DNA of 64,000 nucleotides. Origin: Cereibacter sphaeroides. Lineage in GTDB: Bacteria > Pseudomonadota > Alphaproteobacteria > Rhodobacterales > Rhodobacteraceae. Where the stretch lies: NCBI GenBank assembly GCA_003243455.1, contig QFQS01000001.1, forward strand, positions 434,001 through 498,000, read 5' to 3'. Made by a program: the position numbers and the translations under genes. This document shows, piece by piece, positions 60,988 through 64,000 of this stretch (the stretch's first letter is position 1; each line of letters opens with the position of its first letter). The notes beneath the pieces were generated by a model, which was not told the origin of the DNA, searched no databases, and was given only the letters and a program-made list of their open reading frames with translations.

Positions 60988-62124
60988 ATGCCCCTTGACC
61001 AGCCGCTGAATTCGCTGGGCTTCGCCAAGCCACCGAAGGATACGCGCGTCGTCGTCGCCATGTCGGGCGGCGTCGACAGCTCGGTCGTGGCCGCGCAACT
61101 GGCTGAAGAAGGCTATGACGTGGTGGGCGTGACACTGCAGCTTTACGACCACGGTGCTGCGCTGGCGAAAAAGGGCGCCTGCTGCGCCGGTCGCGACATA
61201 CACGACGCGCGGCGCGTGGCCGAGGCGATGGGGTTCCCACATTACGTCCTCGACTACGAGAACATGTTCCGCGAGGCGGTGATCGACGAATTCGCCGATG
61301 CCTATCTGGCGGGCGCGACCCCGGTGCCCTGCATCCGCTGCAATGAACGGGTGAAGTTCAAGGACTTGCTGGCGACGGCAAAGGACCTGGATGCCGACTG
61401 CATGGCGACGGGGCACTATATCCAGCGCAAGATGGGGCTGGCGGGGCCGGAGTTGCATCGCGCGGCCGACCCGGCGCGTGATCAAAGCTATTTCCTGTTT
61501 TCGACCACCTCCGAACAACTGTCCTATCTGCGTTTCCCCTTGGGCCATCTGAACTCCAAGGCCGAGACGCGGGCGCTGGCTGCGCGATATGGCCTGCCGG
61601 TGGCGGACAAACCCGATAGTCAGGACATCTGCTTTGTGCCGAACGGCGACTATGCTGCGGTCATCGAAAAGCTGCGCCCCGGCGCGGCAGATCCCGGTGA
61701 CATCGTCGATATGGCGGGCAATGTGATTGGTGAGCATCGCGGCGTCATCCACTATACGATCGGCCAGCGCCGGGGCCTGGGCATCGGCGGGCTGGGCGAG
61801 CCGCTTTATGTGGTGAAACTGGACCCGGCAACGCGGCAGGTGATTGTCGGCTCGAAAGAGGCCCTGTCGACAAGACGCGTGCCGCTGCGCGAGATCAACT
61901 GGCTGGGCGATGCGCCTTTGGACAGCCGGCCAGAGTGGCATGTCTCGGTCAAGGTGCGCTCGACCCGTGCGCCGCGCGAGGCGATCCTGCGGCCCCTGGG
62001 ACCGAATACCGCCGAAGTCGAACTGTTCAGCCCCGAAGAAGGCATCTCGCCCGGTCAGGCCTGCGTGTTTTATGAGACCGAAGGCAGCCGGGTTCTGGGC
62101 GGCGGCTGGATCTGGCGGGGCTAA
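60988..62124 (+). CDS. mnmA: tRNA 2-thiouridine(34) synthase MnmA
   Basis: This enzyme makes s2U34 in Lys, Glu and Gln tRNAs. The 378-residue protein has the PP-loop AMSGGVDSSVVAAQLAEEGY, the catalytic Cys in PCIRCNERVKF, the second Cys in DSQDICFVP and a C-terminal beta-barrel. It is divergent from sciP with 139 bp between them. Repeat copy B follows. Confidence 0.96.
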   Translation: MPLDQPLNSLGFAKPPKDTRVVVAMSGGVDSSVVAAQLAEEGYDVVGVTLQLYDHGAALAKKGACCAGRDIHDARRVAEAMGFPHYVLDYENMFREAVIDEFADAYLAGATPVPCIRCNERVKFKDLLATAKDLDADCMATGHYIQRKMGLAGPELHRAADPARDQSYFLFSTTSEQLSYLRFPLGHLNSKAETRALAARYGLPVADKPDSQDICFVPNGDYAAVIEKLRPGAADPGDIVDMAGNVIGEHRGVIHYTIGQRRGLGIGGLGEPLYVVKLDPATRQVIVGSKEALSTRRVPLREINWLGDAPLDSRPEWHVSVKVRSTRAPREAILRPLGPNTAEVELFSPEEGISPGQACVFYETEGSRVLGGGWIWRG

Positions 62125-62139
62125 TCCCGGAAGAGAGCG

Positions 62140-62187
62140 CCGGGGGTTTCACCCCCGGACCCCCAGGGTATTTGAACCAAGAAGAAG
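62140..62187. repeat. Hairpin + AAGAAGAAG repeat, copy B
   Basis: The stem CCGGGGGT / ACCCCCGG (62140-62147, 62151-62158) is followed by ACCCCCAGGGTATTTGAACCAAGAAGAAG. It ends exactly at the lpxB stop codon and fills the gap between convergent mnmA and lpxB. It shares layout and most bases of its tail with copy A at 39512. Confidence 0.75.
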
Positions 62188-63327
62188 TCAGGCGAGGGCT
62201 GCCAGCACCGATCGGGCCGCCCGCAGGCCTGGGGGTTCGCCGCCCTGTCCCAGCCGTTCCATCGTCGTCGCCATGGCGGTCAGTTGCGCCTTACACGCCG
62301 GTGTATCGCCAATCAGGTCCAGCAAGGCAGGCGCGATCAGATCGGCACGGCAGCGATCGCCGATGAATTCGGGGACGGCGCGCGTTTCGGAGACCAGATT
62401 GACCAGCGTCACCGTATCCACCAAGGCTATGCGCCGCATCATCCATAGCGTCAGCGGATGCATGTCATAGGCTATGACCATAGGCACCTCGTTCGCTGCA
62501 AGCTCGAGAGAGACCGTGCCGGAGGCGGCGATGGCCACATCGGCTGCAGCAAATGCCGCGCGGCGGGCCTCGGGTGCCTCGACGATAAGCGGGGCTAGCG
62601 GCCAGTCGGCGGTCAGATCCTCGACCATTGGGGCAACGGTGCGTAGTGTCGGCAGCACCACCCGGGCCGTGGGGTGCACCTCTTGGATACGTGCAAGAAC
62701 TTGGCCGATCACCGGAGCAAGTCGCGAAACTTCCCCCCGGCGGGAGCCCGGCAGCGCCATGATCAGCGGCCCTTCGACGCCGATGTCGTTACGGAAAGCC
62801 TGAGCTTCCTCGGCGCTGGCGCGGGGCTGAGACACCACCGGGTGTCCCACAAAGTCGCAGGTCATGCCCGCTATGGTCATATAGGGCGGCTCGAACGGCA
62901 GCAGCGCCAGCACATGGTCGATGACGCGCGCCATTTTGGCCGCCCGGCCCGGTCGCCAGGCCCAGACCGAGGGCGCGACATAGTGAATTGTGCGGATGCC
63001 TTGGTCGCGCGCCCTGACGCGCGAGGCGACGCGCAGGCAGAAATCGGGGCTGTCGATGGTGATGAGCGCCGCAGGCCGTTCCGCCAGAACATCCTCCGCC
63101 GTTTGAGCGATGCGTCGCTTCAGGGCGCGGTATTTCGGCAGCACCTCGGCGATACCCATTACCGAAAGCTCTTCCATCGGGAAAAGGCTGGTCAACCCCT
63201 CGGCCTGCATCAATGGCCCGCCGATGCCATGGAAACTCACATCGGGTTTCAAGGCTTTCAAACCCGCCATCAGGGCCGCACCGAGAGCATCGCCCGAAGG
63301 CTCACCCGCGATGAGGTAGAGTTTCAT
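62188..63327 (-). CDS. lpxB: Lipid-A-disaccharide synthase
   Basis: This GT19 enzyme joins UDP-2,3-diacylglucosamine and lipid X. The 379-residue protein has MKLYLIAGEPSGDALGAALM, GIAEVLPKY, VAPSVWAWRPGRA, LPGSRRGEVSRL and SGTVSLELA. ATG 63327 overlaps the lpxI stop by four bases and gives the family start. Confidence 0.96.
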   Translation of the reverse strand: MKLYLIAGEPSGDALGAALMAGLKALKPDVSFHGIGGPLMQAEGLTSLFPMEELSVMGIAEVLPKYRALKRRIAQTAEDVLAERPAALITIDSPDFCLRVASRVRARDQGIRTIHYVAPSVWAWRPGRAAKMARVIDHVLALLPFEPPYMTIAGMTCDFVGHPVVSQPRASAEEAQAFRNDIGVEGPLIMALPGSRRGEVSRLAPVIGQVLARIQEVHPTARVVLPTLRTVAPMVEDLTADWPLAPLIVEAPEARRAAFAAADVAIAASGTVSLELAANEVPMVIAYDMHPLTLWMMRRIALVDTVTLVNLVSETRAVPEFIGDRCRADLIAPALLDLIGDTPACKAQLTAMATTMERLGQGGEPPGLRAARSVLAALA

Positions 63328-64000
63328 GGCTCTCGAGACCAAAGGAACAGGCCCGCGCGTTCCGCCGCCTCGATCATCGCCTCGCGATCGAGCAGGAGGA
63401 CGCCCCCAGCTTCCCACGCGATGCCGCCAAGGCCCGCATCTGCGGCACGGGCAATCGTAGCCAGACCAAGCGCCGGCAGGTCGATGCGCCGCTCCTGTTC
63501 GGGTTTTGGTGCTTTGTAGAGAAGTCCCTTCGGCCCCGATGGGTCGGGGCGAAGCGCTGCACCGGTGCGAGCCACGAAGTCCAGCATCGCATCGGTGCCG
63601 GGCAACGCCTCGACCGCAAGGCACAGCCCCTGCGCCACGACCGCGCCCTGCCCCACGTCTGCGGCACCCATGGCTGCGACAACAGCGGCGGCACGGACCG
63701 CATCACGGCGGTCGGCGTCAGTAACCTTCCCAGCAAGAACACCAGGACCAGGAATGAGTTGTGGTGCCACCTGCCCTATTCCGGCAACCGTGAAACCCGC
63801 TTCTTCGAAAATCGAGATGACCGCGCTCAGCGCGGCATCATCGCCCGATTGCATTCCGGCAAGCAGTTGCGGCACAAGCTGCGCCGTTGCCGCGTCAAAC
63901 AGCGCGGGATCAAGCCGGGGGCGACGGACAGCCCCGGCAAATACGACACGGGTGACGCCCTCCTGCTCCAGCCTATCCAGGAAGGGAACGAGACGCTCGA
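63324..64000 (-). CDS. lpxI: UDP-2,3-diacylglucosamine diphosphatase LpxI (5' end beyond the window)
   Basis: The frame is open to the window edge and encodes about 225 C-terminal residues of LpxI (DUF1009): VTRVVFAGAVRRPRLDPALF, MQSGDDAALSAVISIFEE, VAQGLCLAVEALPGTDAML and AGGVLLLDREAMIEAA. LpxI makes lipid X in place of LpxH in alphaproteobacteria. The start is off the right edge. lpxB follows with a 4-bp overlap. Confidence 0.93.
   Translation of the reverse strand, partial: ERLVPFLDRLEQEGVTRVVFAGAVRRPRLDPALFDAATAQLVPQLLAGMQSGDDAALSAVISIFEEAGFTVAGIGQVAPQLIPGPGVLAGKVTDADRRDAVRAAAVVAAMGAADVGQGAVVAQGLCLAVEALPGTDAMLDFVARTGAALRPDPSGPKGLLYKAPKPEQERRIDLPALGLATIARAADAGLGGIAWEAGGVLLLDREAMIEAAERAGLFLWSREP

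Noticed and set aside
1..64000. CRISPR arrays, insertion sequences, prophage genes or known defence systems.
   Set aside because: No spaced direct repeats, transposase, phage structural or nuclease/defence genes were recognised on either strand.

Overview
The window looks like a chromosomal segment of an alphaproteobacterium of the order Rhodobacterales (Rhodobacter/Paracoccus relatives). Reasons: high GC, sciP next to ctrA followed by ligA and recG, LpxI rather than LpxH beside lpxB, TrmFO, a glgP-glgB-glgC-glgA-glgX-pgm operon, and the gene style (frequent 4-bp start/stop overlaps, some GTG/TTG starts). No rRNA, CRISPR array, prophage or insertion sequence is visible. The species cannot be named from the sequence alone.

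Layout. 0-6.4 kb: end of a suf operon (probable sufD tail, YIP1-type membrane protein, sufS), tRNA-Arg(CCG), a DoxX protein, an ABC-F ATPase, ndk and small unknown or TfoX-like genes. 6.4-8.3 kb: a decayed copper-resistance locus, with a frameshifted CopZ-like chaperone and a frameshifted, internally deleted copA beside an intact cueR and an intact CueR operator. 8.3-19.5 kb: glycogen metabolism operon. 19.6-22.2 kb: a non-pyrrolysine MttB-family methyltransferase and a homocysteine S-methyltransferase. 22.3-24.1 kb: rpsB-tsf. 24.2-27.0 kb: FAD oxidoreductase, metallo-beta-lactamase-fold protein, rpe.

27.2-43.7 kb is the most interesting part: a sugar or deoxysugar uptake and catabolism region. 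Four copies of the palindrome CTAACATGTTAG lie upstream of (1) an ABC ATPase / SGNH hydrolase / RbsD-FucU mutarotase / ribokinase operon, (2) the sugar-binding protein gene, (3) the two permease genes and (4) the divergent pair gntR / UxaA-type dehydratase. The enzymes (aldo/keto reductase, UxaA-family dehydratase, SDR, FAH-family hydrolase, mutarotase) match the steps of a non-phosphorylating L-fucose-type route that ends in pyruvate and lactate. No classical lactonase is present, but a creatininase-family hydrolase sits in the cluster. The substrate is an inference, and the aldo/keto reductase and creatininase genes have no visible operator of their own.

43.7-64 kb: mostly housekeeping genes: DUF1624 membrane protein, tRNA-Leu(CAA), cupin, YpfJ-like metallopeptidase, DsbB, arginase, Usg, gyrA, a second DoxX, an outer-membrane protein, trmFO, gluQ, hisI, a NifU-like protein, a 40-residue membrane peptide, recG-ligA, ctrA-sciP, mnmA, lpxB and partial lpxI. 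Two copies of a hairpin-plus-AAGAAGAAG repeat act as probable terminators between convergent genes.
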